Shown here piece after piece: positions 1-7,906 of a stretch of DNA of 14,497 nt. Both the position numbers and the translations under genes were made by a program. The DNA lies in contig CAZMZP010000010.1 in NCBI GenBank assembly GCA_964570935.1, positions 1 through 14,497 of the forward strand. Reading direction: 5' to 3'. A model generated the notes under the pieces. That model was not told the origin of the DNA and ran no database searches. It saw nothing but the letters and a program-made list of their open reading frames with translations. This stretch comes from JAFGJU01 sp964570935. Its GTDB lineage: Bacteria > Eisenbacteria > RBG-16-71-46 > JAFGJU01. Position 1 is the first letter of the stretch. Each line of letters starts with the position of its first letter.

Positions 1-1
1 C

Positions 2-376
2 AAGGGTGACTACTCCCCGAAGATGAACCAGATGAACGGCAACGCGCAGATCGTGGAGGCCATGAAACAGGACCTCTCGGGCATAGGGTACGTCGGTTTG
101 GGATACGTCAGAGACGCCAAGGGGGTGAACGTCGTGAAGGTGGCGGCCAAGGCCGGCGGATACTACGGAAGCCCCATGAACCAGCAGGACGTGGACGCCG
201 GGAAATATCCGCTCACCCGGCCTCTCCAGCAGTACGTGAACGGGATGCCCAAACCCCTGGTCAGGGACTTCCTGGCGTTCGAGCTAAGCAAAGAGGGTCA
301 GGAGATAGTGAAGCAGCAAGGTTTCATCGCGATCCAGCCCGAGTACGCGAAGCTCAACAAGAACCTGGGACTGTAA
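2..376 (+). CDS. pstS: Phosphate ABC transporter substrate-binding protein PstS (C-terminal part)
   Basis: Periplasmic or lipid-anchored phosphate-binding protein that delivers phosphate to the PstCA channel. Only the last 124 residues are present; the frame is open from base 2 and the start lies upstream of the window. Visible family features are the VGLGY segment, the YPLTRPL stretch followed by YVNG (the usual YPLxRPL motif of PstS), and a C-terminal helix ending with GQEIVKQQGFIAI, typical of phosphate-binding proteins. The gene stops two bases before pstC, which marks it as the first or an early gene of the pst operon. Identification rests on these motifs and on the pstCAB-phoU genes that follow. 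Its signal peptide and any Pho box are outside the window. Confidence 0.93.
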   Translation, partial: KGDYSPKMNQMNGNAQIVEAMKQDLSGIGYVGLGYVRDAKGVNVVKVAAKAGGYYGSPMNQQDVDAGKYPLTRPLQQYVNGMPKPLVRDFLAFELSKEGQEIVKQQGFIAIQPEYAKLNKNLGL

Positions 377-378
377 TC

Positions 379-1269
379 GTGGGGGCGGCAGCAGCGAGGC
401 GCAAGGAGCGCGTTATCCACGGCCTTTTCTTCCTTAACGGCGCCATTGTGGTCGCGGTGCTGCTGGGCATATTCGTCCTCCTCGTGACAACGGCCATACC
501 CGCTTTCCGCGAGATAAGTCTGCTGGAGTTCCTGGGCAGCGCGAACTGGAATCCCACGTCGTTCGTCAAGTCGTCCTACGGACTTCTGGCCATGCTAGTG
601 AGCACCTTCATGGTCACGCTGGGTGCGCTCGCAATAGCGATTCCACTGGGCGTAGGGACGGCGGCGTACCTGTCCGAGGTGGCCAGCCGGCGAGTGCGCG
701 AGATAGCGAAGCCCGTCGTGGAGATACTAGCGGGCATTCCGTCGGTCGTAATAGGATTCCTAGGGATCGTGCTGGTGGGACCGGCCATCGCGCGTCTGTT
801 CCATCTGCCGAACGGCCTGAACGCGGTCAACGGCTCGATCCTGCTCGCGATAATGGCGCTTCCGACCATCGTGAGCCTCACGGAAGACGCTCTGAGGAGC
901 GTGCCCAGGTCCTACGAAGAGGCGTCGCTGGCGCTCGGAGCCACGCGCTGGCAGACCCTCATCCGCGTGAAGATTCCGGCCGCCAGCTCGGGCACGACCG
1001 CGGCCTGTATGCTGGGCATGGGAAGAGCCATCGGCGAGACCATGACCGTGCTCATGGCCACGGGATGCGCGCCCGCAATGCCGACCAGCTTCCTGGACTC
1101 CGTCAGGACCATGACCGCCACCATCGCAATCGAGCTCGGGGAAGTGCCCTACAACACGACTCACTACTACGCGCTTTTCACCGTCGGACTTGTGCTCTTC
1201 ATCATCACTTTCATCGTGAACATGGTCTCGGACATTGTGCTCCGCAAGTACCAGAAGGTGGCGAGATGA
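379..1269 (+). CDS. pstC: Phosphate ABC transporter permease PstC
   Basis: Inner-membrane permease subunit that forms the phosphate channel with PstA. The protein is 296 residues. Hydrophobic segments lie at about 18-40, 68-95, 112-138, 152-168, 205-228 and 262-287, fitting six membrane helices. The cytoplasmic EAA loop that docks onto PstB is visible at about 179-200 (YEEASLALGATRWQT). GTG at 379 is chosen as start because it lies two bases after the pstS stop and gives the usual family length; a modest GGGA precedes it inside the pstS end. The stop overlaps the pstA start by four bases (ATGA), implying translational coupling. Confidence 0.95.
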   Translation: MGAAAARRKERVIHGLFFLNGAIVVAVLLGIFVLLVTTAIPAFREISLLEFLGSANWNPTSFVKSSYGLLAMLVSTFMVTLGALAIAIPLGVGTAAYLSEVASRRVREIAKPVVEILAGIPSVVIGFLGIVLVGPAIARLFHLPNGLNAVNGSILLAIMALPTIVSLTEDALRSVPRSYEEASLALGATRWQTLIRVKIPAASSGTTAACMLGMGRAIGETMTVLMATGCAPAMPTSFLDSVRTMTATIAIELGEVPYNTTHYYALFTVGLVLFIITFIVNMVSDIVLRKYQKVAR

Positions 1270-2120
1270 ACACCAGGAAGCTCAACGAAAGGCTCGGGTT
1301 CGGTCTCCTGGGCGCGTGCATGCTGACCGTGGTGCTCCTTCTCGCGGTCATCTTCTTCGACATCACGAGCAAGGGGGCGAGCAGCGTCAGCTGGGGCTTC
1401 CTTACCCAGATGCCCAGAAACGGAATGACCGAGGGAGGGATACTGCCGGCCATCGTGGGCACGTTCCTGGTCACCGTCATCACCGCCATCCTGGCCATCC
1501 CGCTGGGGATGGGCTGCGCCATCTACCTGAACGAATATGCGTCCGACAACCAGGCCACCAGGGTAATCCGCATGGCCATCCGGAACCTCTCGGGCGTGCC
1601 CTCCATAGTGTACGGGCTTTTCGGGGTCGTGCTCTTCGTCCAACTTCTGCGCATCGGCACATGTGTGCTGGCGTCCGGTCTCACGCTGGGGCTGATGACG
1701 CTGCCATGGACCATCACCGCGAGCGAAGAAGCGCTCAAGACCGTTCCGAATGCATACAGGGAGGGCGCGCTGGCTCTGGGCGCCACGAAGTGGCAAGCCA
1801 TCCGAACGAACGTCCTGCCGTACGCCGTTCCCGGCATGCTGACCGGGACCATACTGGGGCTGGCGCGCGCGGCGGGTGAGACCGCACCCATTCTCTTCAC
1901 GGGCGCGGCTTTCTTCCTGCCGTTCCTGCCCGCTTCCCTGCTCGACCAGTTCATGGCGCTGCCGTATCATCTGTACATCATGTCGACTCAACACCACGCC
2001 ATAACCCAGGTACGGCCTCTCGCTTACGGCACGGCCTTGGTCCTGGTCGTGCTTGTGTTTGCGATGAACCTGGCCGCGATCATCCTGAGATACCGGTTGC
2101 GGAGCGTGAGGAGCGAATAG
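1266..2120 (+). CDS. pstA: Phosphate ABC transporter permease PstA
   Basis: Second membrane permease of the phosphate importer, 284 residues. The ATG at 1266 overlaps the pstC stop. Hydrophobic helices appear at about 12-33, 58-88, 111-130, 137-155, 188-222 and 252-275. The EAA loop is at about 164-183 (YREGALALGATKWQAI), close to that of PstC, as expected for paralogous permeases that each contact one PstB. The conserved RAAGETAPILFTGAA stretch at 201-215 is a PstA hallmark. An open frame reading upstream from 1065 in this phase is only overlap with pstC and is not used. The next gene, pstB, follows after 43 bases that include a small stem-loop. Confidence 0.95.
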   Translation: MNTRKLNERLGFGLLGACMLTVVLLLAVIFFDITSKGASSVSWGFLTQMPRNGMTEGGILPAIVGTFLVTVITAILAIPLGMGCAIYLNEYASDNQATRVIRMAIRNLSGVPSIVYGLFGVVLFVQLLRIGTCVLASGLTLGLMTLPWTITASEEALKTVPNAYREGALALGATKWQAIRTNVLPYAVPGMLTGTILGLARAAGETAPILFTGAAFFLPFLPASLLDQFMALPYHLYIMSTQHHAITQVRPLAYGTALVLVVLVFAMNLAAIILRYRLRSVRSE

Positions 2121-2131
2121 AAGTCGCGATT

Positions 2132-2150
2132 CGGGGCTCGGCGCGCCCCG
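2132..2150 (+). other. Stem-loop between pstA and pstB
   Basis: The arms CGGGGC and GCCCCG (2132-2137 and 2145-2150) pair perfectly across a seven-base loop in the only real gap of the pst operon. No U-tract follows, so it is unlikely to be a strong terminator. It could stabilise or process the mRNA and so set the ratio of permease to ATPase. This is inference from sequence only; GC-rich DNA produces such stems by chance. Confidence 0.3.
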
Positions 2151-2163
2151 CTGGAAACCGAGA

Positions 2164-2922
2164 ATGGAAAACACAAAGATAAGAGCCGCGGATTTCAGTT
2201 TCTACTACTCCGGATGCCGCTGCCTCAAGAGCGTGACGATGGACATAAGGGAGAACACCGTCACGGGCATCATAGGGCCGTCCGGCTGCGGCAAGACCAC
2301 GTTCCTGCGCAGTCTGAACAGGATGAACGACGTGGTCCTGGGCTCACGGGCGGAGGGACGGATCCTGCTCGACGGAAAGAACATCTACGACCCGGACGTG
2401 AATGTGGTGGAAATCAGAAGAAGGATCGGAATGGTCTTTCAGAAGTCAAACCCATTCCCGAAGTCCATCTTCGACAACGTGGCGTACGGCCTCCGCATAA
2501 GCGGAGTCACGGACAAGCACTTCATACGCGAGAGAGTGGAAAGGAGCCTTGCCGACGCCGCCCTCCTGAAGGAGGTCGAGGACAGGCTGGGCAAGAGCGC
2601 CTTCGAGCTTTCCGGAGGCCAGCAGCAGCGGCTCTGCATAGCCAGGGCCCTGGCCGTGGAGCCGGAGGTCCTTCTGATGGACGAGCCCGCGTCGGCTCTC
2701 GACCCCACTGCTACCGCGAAGATCGAGGAGCTCATCCGCGAGCTGAAGAAGAAGTACACAATCGTCATAGTCACGCACAACATGCAACAGGCGGCCAGAA
2801 TCTCCGACTACACGGCTTTCTTCATGCTGGGCGAGCTGATCGAGTACGACAGGGCGGGCACGATCTTCACGACCCCGTCCAAGAAGATTACGGAGGACTA
2901 CATCACCGGTCGCTTCGGATAG
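2164..2922 (+). CDS. pstB: Phosphate ABC transporter ATP-binding protein PstB
   Basis: Cytoplasmic ATPase that powers the PstCA channel, 252 residues, standard length. All nucleotide-binding motifs are intact: Walker A GPSGCGKTT at 38-46, Q-loop glutamine 93 within VFQKSNPFPKS, ABC signature LSGGQQQR at 149-156, Walker B VLLMDEPASALD at 169-180, and switch histidine 205. The FQKSNPFPKSI segment and the MDEPASALDP wording are characteristic of PstB among ABC ATPases. ATG at 2164 is preceded only by a weak GGAAA, and the gene is followed ten bases later by phoU. No missing catalytic residue is seen. Confidence 0.97.
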   Translation: MENTKIRAADFSFYYSGCRCLKSVTMDIRENTVTGIIGPSGCGKTTFLRSLNRMNDVVLGSRAEGRILLDGKNIYDPDVNVVEIRRRIGMVFQKSNPFPKSIFDNVAYGLRISGVTDKHFIRERVERSLADAALLKEVEDRLGKSAFELSGGQQQRLCIARALAVEPEVLLMDEPASALDPTATAKIEELIRELKKKYTIVIVTHNMQQAARISDYTAFFMLGELIEYDRAGTIFTTPSKKITEDYITGRFG

Positions 2923-2932
2923 GGAGAAGGAA

Positions 2933-3601
2933 ATGGTCAAGTACTTCGACGAGGAGCTCGGAGAGCTCAACAAGAAGCTGCTGCAGATGTGCGCTCTGGT
3001 GGAAGAAGCCATCAGCCGGTCGGTCAACTCTCTTGTTCAGAGGGACTCTGGTCTCGCGGACAAAGTGTTCGAGACCGAGGAGACCATAAACCACCTGGAA
3101 ATAGACGTGGACGAGCTCTGCCTCAAGCTCCTGGCGCTCTATCAGCCGGCGGCCATTGACCTGAGATTCATCACCGCCGCGATGAAGATGAACAGCGACC
3201 TCGAGCGCATAGGTGACCTGGCCGTCAACATAGCCGAGTGCGCGCAGGAGGTGATGAAGCAGCCTCCGCTGAAACCACTGATTGACATTCCGCGCATGGC
3301 GTCCCTGGCCCAGCGCATGGTCAAGGATTCGATCGACGCGCTGGTGAAGAGGGACGAGCTGCTGGCGCGAAGCGTGTGTGTGAGGGACGACGAAGTGGAC
3401 TCGCTCAACGAACAGGTATTCAGGGAGCTACTGACCTACATAATGCAGGACCCCAAGACCACGTCCAGGGCAGTGCAGCTCATCCTCGTGGCGAGACACC
3501 TGGAGCGGATGGCCGACCACGCCACCAACATCGCCGAGGACGTGATCTACTTCCTCAAGGGCAAGACCATCAAGCACCACATCGAGGACGAGCGCGTGTA
3601 G
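2933..3601 (+). CDS. phoU: Phosphate uptake regulator PhoU
   Basis: All-helical cytoplasmic protein that restrains Pst uptake and Pho signalling through contacts with PstB and, where present, the PhoR kinase. The 222 residues contain two PhoU three-helix repeats. The metal-binding signature of each repeat is visible: ERIGDLAVNIAE at 91-102 and ERMADHATNIAE at 191-202. A strong Shine-Dalgarno (GGAGAAGGA) lies just before ATG 2933, ten bases after pstB. It is the last gene of the pst operon and converges with glnA. No phoB or phoR is in the window. Confidence 0.96.
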   Translation: MVKYFDEELGELNKKLLQMCALVEEAISRSVNSLVQRDSGLADKVFETEETINHLEIDVDELCLKLLALYQPAAIDLRFITAAMKMNSDLERIGDLAVNIAECAQEVMKQPPLKPLIDIPRMASLAQRMVKDSIDALVKRDELLARSVCVRDDEVDSLNEQVFRELLTYIMQDPKTTSRAVQLILVARHLERMADHATNIAEDVIYFLKGKTIKHHIEDERV

Positions 3602-3626
3602 GCGGCGAGCGGCGCGCCACAGGTCA

Positions 3627-3655
3627 CGCGCGGCCGCGCCGAGCCATGCCGCGCG
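3627..3655. terminator. GC-rich hairpin between convergent phoU and glnA
   Basis: Perfect eight-base arms CGCGCGGC (3627-3634) and GCCGCGCG (3648-3655) with a 13-base loop sit in the 63-base gap between two converging genes, where a bidirectional terminator would be expected. There is no U-tract on either strand, so it is not a canonical intrinsic terminator. The region is very GC-rich, which makes chance pairing likely. Confidence 0.35.
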
Positions 3656-3664
3656 CCGCGAGCG

Positions 3665-4999
3665 CTACAGCACCGGCAGGTACTTCTGCAGCTCGTAGTC
3701 GGTGACCTGTATGCAGTAGGTCTCCCACTCGACCTTCTTGTTGTCCAGGAATTTCCGGAAGACACCCTTGCCCAGAGTGTCCTTCACAAGCTCGCTCTGT
3801 TCCGTCTCCTGAACAGCAGCGTACAGACTGTCGGGCAGGCACTCGATACCGTTCCGCGCGCGTTCGTCACCGCTCATGCAGTAAATGTCGTCCTCTATCG
3901 GTGCCGGCGGTTCGTAGCCGCCCTCAATGCCCTTCAAGCCCGCAGCCAGCATGACCGCGAACGCCAGGTACGGGTTGCACGCCGGGTCCGGGCACCTGAA
4001 CTCGAGCCTGGTGGAGGTCTCCTTCCCGGGCTTGTACATAGGCACCCGCACCAGGGCCGAACGGTTCCTCTGGCCCCAAGAGATGTACGCCGGCGCCTCG
4101 TAGCCTGGCACCAGCCGCTTGTACGAGTTGACCCACTGATTCGTGATGGACACTATTTCTTTGCAGTGCACGAGGAGCCCGGCCAGATAGTTCAGGCCCA
4201 GCGTCGACAAATGGAACGGCCCGTTCGGGTCGAAGAACGCGTTCCTGTCGCCGGCGAACAGCGACTGATGAACGTGCATGCCGCTGCCGTTCTGCCCGGC
4301 CATGGGTTTGGGCATGAACGTGGCGTACACGCCGTGCTCCTTCGCCATCTCTTTCACGACGTAACGGTACAGCAGCGTGTTGTCGGCCATCCTGAGCGCG
4401 TCGCAGTACTTGAGGTCTATCTCGTGCTGGCTGGGAGCGACTTCGTGATGTCCGCACTCGACCGCTATGCCCATGCCGCGGAGCGCCAGGATTGTCTTGT
4501 TGCGAATCTCCGCGCCCACGTCGTCCGGCACGACGTCGAAGTAACCGGCCACGTCTAGGATGGCGGGAGCGCTGCAGTCCTTGAAGTAGAAGTACTCGAG
4601 CTCGGGCCCCACCTTGAAGGACCAGCCCTTTTCCTCGGCCCTGGCCATCGTCTTCCGGAGTATGTGCCTCGGGTCGCCCTCGTAGTGTGTGCCGTCAGAG
4701 TTCATCGTGTCGCACATCATGACGCCCATCACTCTGCCGTCGGACTTGGTCGGGAGGACGCTGAACGTGGTCGGGTCCGGCAGCGCCACGAGGTCGCTCT
4801 CGTAGATTCGCACGAACCCCTCCACCGAGGAGCCGTCGAAGCCCGCGCCTTCGTGGATCGCGGTCTCGAGCTCGTCCCTGGTGATGCCCACACTCTTCAG
4901 CCTGCCCAGGATGTCCGTGAACCAGAGGTTCACGATGTCGACGTGGTTCTTGCGGACGAACTCCATGACCTCCTCGCGCGAGGTGAAACCCATCGGCAT
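3665..4999 (-). CDS. glnA: Glutamine synthetase type I (GSI-alpha)
   Basis: Cytoplasmic dodecameric enzyme that makes glutamine from glutamate, ammonia and ATP. The protein is 444 residues. Visible motifs: FDGSSVEGF at 54-62, metal ligands E133 and E135 in GPELEYF, E186 and E193 in HHEVAPSQHEID, H242 in GSGMHVHQS, the NSYKRLVPGYEAP flap with E301, and RLEFRCPDP at 331-339. The length, the lack of the GSI-beta insertion, and PIEDDIYCMSGDER where the adenylylated NLYDLP tyrosine motif would be all point to the GSI-alpha class, not controlled by adenylylation. Arg64 in GFVRI matches the arginine linked to feedback inhibition in Bacillus GSI-alpha. ATG at 4999 is preceded by AGGAGGG, which lies inside the last codons of the aldolase gene four bases upstream, so the two are probably translated from one mRNA. 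Confidence 0.97.
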   Translation of the reverse strand: MPMGFTSREEVMEFVRKNHVDIVNLWFTDILGRLKSVGITRDELETAIHEGAGFDGSSVEGFVRIYESDLVALPDPTTFSVLPTKSDGRVMGVMMCDTMNSDGTHYEGDPRHILRKTMARAEEKGWSFKVGPELEYFYFKDCSAPAILDVAGYFDVVPDDVGAEIRNKTILALRGMGIAVECGHHEVAPSQHEIDLKYCDALRMADNTLLYRYVVKEMAKEHGVYATFMPKPMAGQNGSGMHVHQSLFAGDRNAFFDPNGPFHLSTLGLNYLAGLLVHCKEIVSITNQWVNSYKRLVPGYEAPAYISWGQRNRSALVRVPMYKPGKETSTRLEFRCPDPACNPYLAFAVMLAAGLKGIEGGYEPPAPIEDDIYCMSGDERARNGIECLPDSLYAAVQETEQSELVKDTLGKGVFRKFLDNKKVEWETYCIQVTDYELQKYLPVL

Positions 5000-5003
5000 T
5001 GTC

Positions 5004-5846
5004 CTAACCCTCCTGCGTGATTTCGTTGATTACGGCAGTTATGATGTCCGAGAGCCGCTTTTCGTCCGGCGACGCGGAATCCCGCGCTGCTGCGCCGGCG
5101 GGGTTCGCGGCTGTGGGCGTGTCGCCGGCGGGCTGGCCACTCATCCGCGTGCCACCCGGCTGCCCGATTGGCCCGCAGTAGCCGCACGTCTCGCAGCTGG
5201 GGAGCCGCCGCGTCACGCCGCTCTTCTTCCGCAGCTCGACCAACTTTTCAACCTGGGCCGGCGTGAGGACGTTGACACGCCCCAGCAGCTTCGCCGTGAG
5301 CAGTATCTTCGCGAAGTGCTCCACCGTTTCCATGCGGTAGTACGCCTGGAACACGTCCTCTCCCATGGTGACCGCGCCGTGGTTGGCCAGCAGAAATGCC
5401 TCGGCGTTCTGGATGTGCGGCAGTATCGTGTCACACACCTCGAACGTGGACGGCGTGCCGTATTCCGCCACCGGCACCGCGCCGAGACTCACAACAACCT
5501 CCGGCAGGATGCACTGCGCTAGAGGTATGCCGGCGACGGCGAAGCCCGTCGCCACCGGCGGGTGTGCGTGCACCACCGCTTTCACGTCGGGACGTTTCTC
5601 GTATATGACAAGGTGCATCTTGAGCTCCGACGACGGCTCGCCGCTGCCGGACAGCTTCCTGCCCAGCGGGTCCACAACCACAACGTCGTCCGTCGTGAGG
5701 AAACCCTTGCTCACTCCGGTCACAGTCGCAAGAATCTCGTGGTCGCTGACTCTGATGCTGATGTTGCCGTCGTTGGATGCGACAAAACCCTTCCGGTGAA
5801 GCCGGCGGCCTATCTCGATTATGTCTCGCTTCTTCTGGTATTCCAT
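5004..5846 (-). CDS. Class II aldolase (fuculose-phosphate aldolase-like) with cysteine cluster and encapsulation-peptide-like tail
   Basis: Zinc-dependent class II aldolase/adducin fold, 280 residues. Residues 1-205 form the catalytic domain: SNDGNIS at 24-30, SSE with catalytic E74, the HAH zinc ligands H93 and H95, and third zinc histidine H156 in NHGAVTMGED. The likely reaction is retro-aldol cleavage of a sugar phosphate such as L-fuculose- or L-rhamnulose-1-phosphate to DHAP and a lactaldehyde; the exact substrate cannot be read from sequence. Beyond the usual family end is an extension: a cysteine cluster CETCGYC (C218, C221, C224), a Pro/Ala/Gly-rich linker at about 226-260, and a terminal amphipathic helix containing LSDIITAVINEI. 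That layout matches signal peptides that send enzymes into bacterial microcompartments. Start ATG at 5846 has only a weak purine stretch before it. It lies upstream of glnA and is probably co-transcribed with it. No shell gene is in the window. Confidence 0.9.
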   Translation of the reverse strand: MEYQKKRDIIEIGRRLHRKGFVASNDGNISIRVSDHEILATVTGVSKGFLTTDDVVVVDPLGRKLSGSGEPSSELKMHLVIYEKRPDVKAVVHAHPPVATGFAVAGIPLAQCILPEVVVSLGAVPVAEYGTPSTFEVCDTILPHIQNAEAFLLANHGAVTMGEDVFQAYYRMETVEHFAKILLTAKLLGRVNVLTPAQVEKLVELRKKSGVTRRLPSCETCGYCGPIGQPGGTRMSGQPAGDTPTAANPAGAAARDSASPDEKRLSDIITAVINEITQEG

Positions 5847-5922
5847 TCTGCCTTACACCGAAGCAGGTGCCGGCGCAGCGCCGTGGCCGCTTCGCTTTCA
5901 GCGCGGCCGGAGCCGCGCCTCT

Positions 5923-5944
5923 CGCGCCCAAGCCCCCGGGCGCG
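5923..5944 (-). other. GC hairpin between nnr and the aldolase gene
   Basis: CGCGCCC (5923-5929) and GGGCGCG (5938-5944) pair across eight bases, directly after the nnr stop in the direction of transcription. No U-tract follows. It could weakly separate the acpS-nnr block from aldolase-glnA, but no promoter is recognisable in the 102-base gap, so read-through is equally possible. Confidence 0.25.
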
Positions 5945-5948
5945 CCCG

Positions 5949-7532
5949 CTATTCAATCACTCTCACGAACCCCGCCTGCTTCCCCCTCTTGGTCCTTATC
6001 AACGCCTCGGGGAGACATTCCACCAGGTCCCCGGGGAGCATCCCCTCCTCCCCGGTGAGCTCCACCGCCACTTCGGCGGCTAGCCCGTGAAGATAGGCGC
6101 CCAGGGCAGCGGCGCGCACTGTCGGCACCCCCTGGCCCAGCAGGGCCGCAATGATACCGGTGAGCACGTCTCCGGAACCGCCGCACGCCAGGCCCGCGTT
6201 GCCGGTCGGGTTGACGTAGGTCATCCCGTCCGGCTGCGCAATCACAGTCGGCGCGCCCTTGAGCAGCACCACCACGCCCTGCTGTCCCGCCAGCGCCTGC
6301 GCCGCGGTCAGCCGGTCGTCCAGAATCTCCTCCGGGTCCTCGCCCGTGAGGCGCGACATCTCGACGACGTGCGGAGTGATGACCAGCCGCTCGCCCGCCC
6401 TGGCCAGAAGGTCGGCGTGTCCGGCAAAAGCGTTCAACCCGTCAGCGTCCAGGACAGTCGGCTTCCCCGCCGCGGGCACAATCTGCCGAGCCAGCTCCGT
6501 GCTCTCGTCGTTCCGCGAAAGCCCCGGGCCGAACGCCAGGACGTCGCATGACTTGACAAGCTCCAGAATCTGATCTTTGGCCGCGAGCGCGAGCGTGCGC
6601 GCCGGAGTCTCCGGGACCGGCCTCGTCATAGCCTCGGTCAGCTTCATTTCGAGTATGTCGTTCAAGCTCGCAGGAACGGCGGCCGTGACGAGCCCGGCGC
6701 CGGTGCGGAGAGCCGCGTTACAGCAGAGGGCGATCGCGCCGGTCAGCCCGACTGACCCGCCCACGACGGCGATTTTCCCGCAGTCACCCTTGTGCGCGTC
6801 GCGCTTCCGCCGCGGGAACCACTCGCGCGCCAGGCCGCAGTCCACGAGCTCTATCTCTATCTTTTCCTGCTCGACGCACTCGGCAGGAATGCCTATGTCC
6901 ACGACGTAGATGTCCCCGGCCGGGTCCCTGCCGGGGAAGAACACAAGTCCCCTCTTCAGGAGCGCGAGCGCGGCCGTCGCGCTGGCCTGCACGCACGGGC
7001 CCGAGGCCGTCCCGGTGTCGCAGTCCAGGCCCGAAGGCACGTCAACGGACACGACCGGAATGCCCGACGTGTTGAGGAGCTCGATCGTCCGGCCTGCAAG
7101 CCCCTCCGCCGCGCCGTTGAAGCCAGTGCCGTATATGGCGTCCACCACAGCGTGCGACTTGTTCATGAACGGAGCCAGCTCGCAGAAGAGATTGCCCTCC
7201 GTGAGCTCGACCAGAGACCCACCCGCCGAGACGTACCTTTCTAGGGCGACCGACGCGTCCGGCGTCGTGCCCGTCCTCGAGCCGAGGAGGAACACCTTCA
7301 CGTGGGCGCCCATCTCGAACAACAGCCGGGCCACCACGAAACCGTCGCCGCCGTTGTTCCCCTTTCCGCACACGATGGCGAAGCTCTTCCCCTTGAGCTC
7401 GCCAGCCACCGCGCGGAGGACCGACACCACGCCCTTTCCTGCGTTTTCCATGAGCGTGAGGCCCGGAATGCCAAGCCCCTTGATGGCTCTGGCGTCTATG
7501 CTGCGCATCTGTTCTGAAGTCGCGATTTTCAC
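5949..7532 (-). CDS. nnr: Bifunctional NAD(P)HX epimerase / ADP-dependent NAD(P)HX dehydratase
   Basis: Repairs hydrated NADH and NADPH. The N-terminal YjeF_N domain epimerises R- and S-NAD(P)HX and the C-terminal ribokinase-like domain dehydrates S-NAD(P)HX with ADP as cofactor. The 527 residues show both halves. Epimerase: MENAGKG at 28-34, CGKGNNGGDGFVVARLL at 55-71, DAIYGTGFNG at 131-140, DVPSGLD at 164-170. Dehydratase: KGDCGKIAVVGGS from 248, FGPGLSR at 334-340, LDADGLNAF at 361-369, and the catalytic GGSGDVLTG at 451-459 with D455. The usual HxGE motif reads HVVE at 388-391, so the conserved glycine is replaced by valine. The start is GTG at 7532, overlapping the acpS stop as GTGA, with GGGAGA upstream. 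The acpS-nnr order is common in bacteria. Confidence 0.95.
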   Translation of the reverse strand: MKIATSEQMRSIDARAIKGLGIPGLTLMENAGKGVVSVLRAVAGELKGKSFAIVCGKGNNGGDGFVVARLLFEMGAHVKVFLLGSRTGTTPDASVALERYVSAGGSLVELTEGNLFCELAPFMNKSHAVVDAIYGTGFNGAAEGLAGRTIELLNTSGIPVVSVDVPSGLDCDTGTASGPCVQASATAALALLKRGLVFFPGRDPAGDIYVVDIGIPAECVEQEKIEIELVDCGLAREWFPRRKRDAHKGDCGKIAVVGGSVGLTGAIALCCNAALRTGAGLVTAAVPASLNDILEMKLTEAMTRPVPETPARTLALAAKDQILELVKSCDVLAFGPGLSRNDESTELARQIVPAAGKPTVLDADGLNAFAGHADLLARAGERLVITPHVVEMSRLTGEDPEEILDDRLTAAQALAGQQGVVVLLKGAPTVIAQPDGMTYVNPTGNAGLACGGSGDVLTGIIAALLGQGVPTVRAAALGAYLHGLAAEVAVELTGEEGMLPGDLVECLPEALIRTKRGKQAGFVRVIE

Positions 7533-7894
7533 GAGGGTTTCTCCCAGACGACGACTGCCACTGCGTTATTGCCCGAATGGCTCAAGCTCACGCGGAATTC
7601 TCCGCTGAGCCTGCACCTTACGGCGGGCGGCAGCTCGATGGACGGCGCGCCGTCCTTTCCCGACACAACGACTATTTCCCGCCAGGCCACAAACGGCGCC
7701 GACGCGACGGCCTTTCTGAATGCCTCCTTGGCCGCGAACCTGGCCGCGAGACAGGCGGCCGCGTCAACCCGCCTGGAGCAAAACACCATCTCTCCCGGCG
7801 CATACACTCTCGTCAGAAACCGTTCGCCGCGAGTTTCAACTACTTTTCTTATTCTGTCAATTTCAACTATGTCTATGCCGACGGAGATGGGCAA
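7529..7894 (-). CDS. acpS: Holo-[acyl-carrier-protein] synthase
   Basis: Transfers the 4'-phosphopantetheine arm of coenzyme A to apo-ACP, needed for fatty acid synthesis. The length of 121 residues is normal for the trimeric AcpS family. Key features are GIDIVEIDRI at 6-15 with Mg-binding D8, RFAAKEAFRKA at 52-62 with E57, and the C-terminal SLSHSGNNAVAVVV strand. The start appears to be TTG at 7894 (MPISVGIDIV); no ATG or GTG lies in a suitable place, and GAGGG about ten bases upstream supports it. It is 12 bases after the HAD gene and overlaps nnr by four bases. Confidence 0.94.
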   Translation of the reverse strand: MPISVGIDIVEIDRIRKVVETRGERFLTRVYAPGEMVFCSRRVDAAACLAARFAAKEAFRKAVASAPFVAWREIVVVSGKDGAPSIELPPAVRCRLSGEFRVSLSHSGNNAVAVVVWEKPS

Positions 7895-7906
7895 GGCAGG
7901 AAGCCC

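Noticed and set aside
1167..2174. Long minus-strand open frame opposite pstC/pstA
   Set aside because: Low-complexity, charged translation typical of antisense frames in GC-rich coding DNA, lying wholly over well-identified permease genes.
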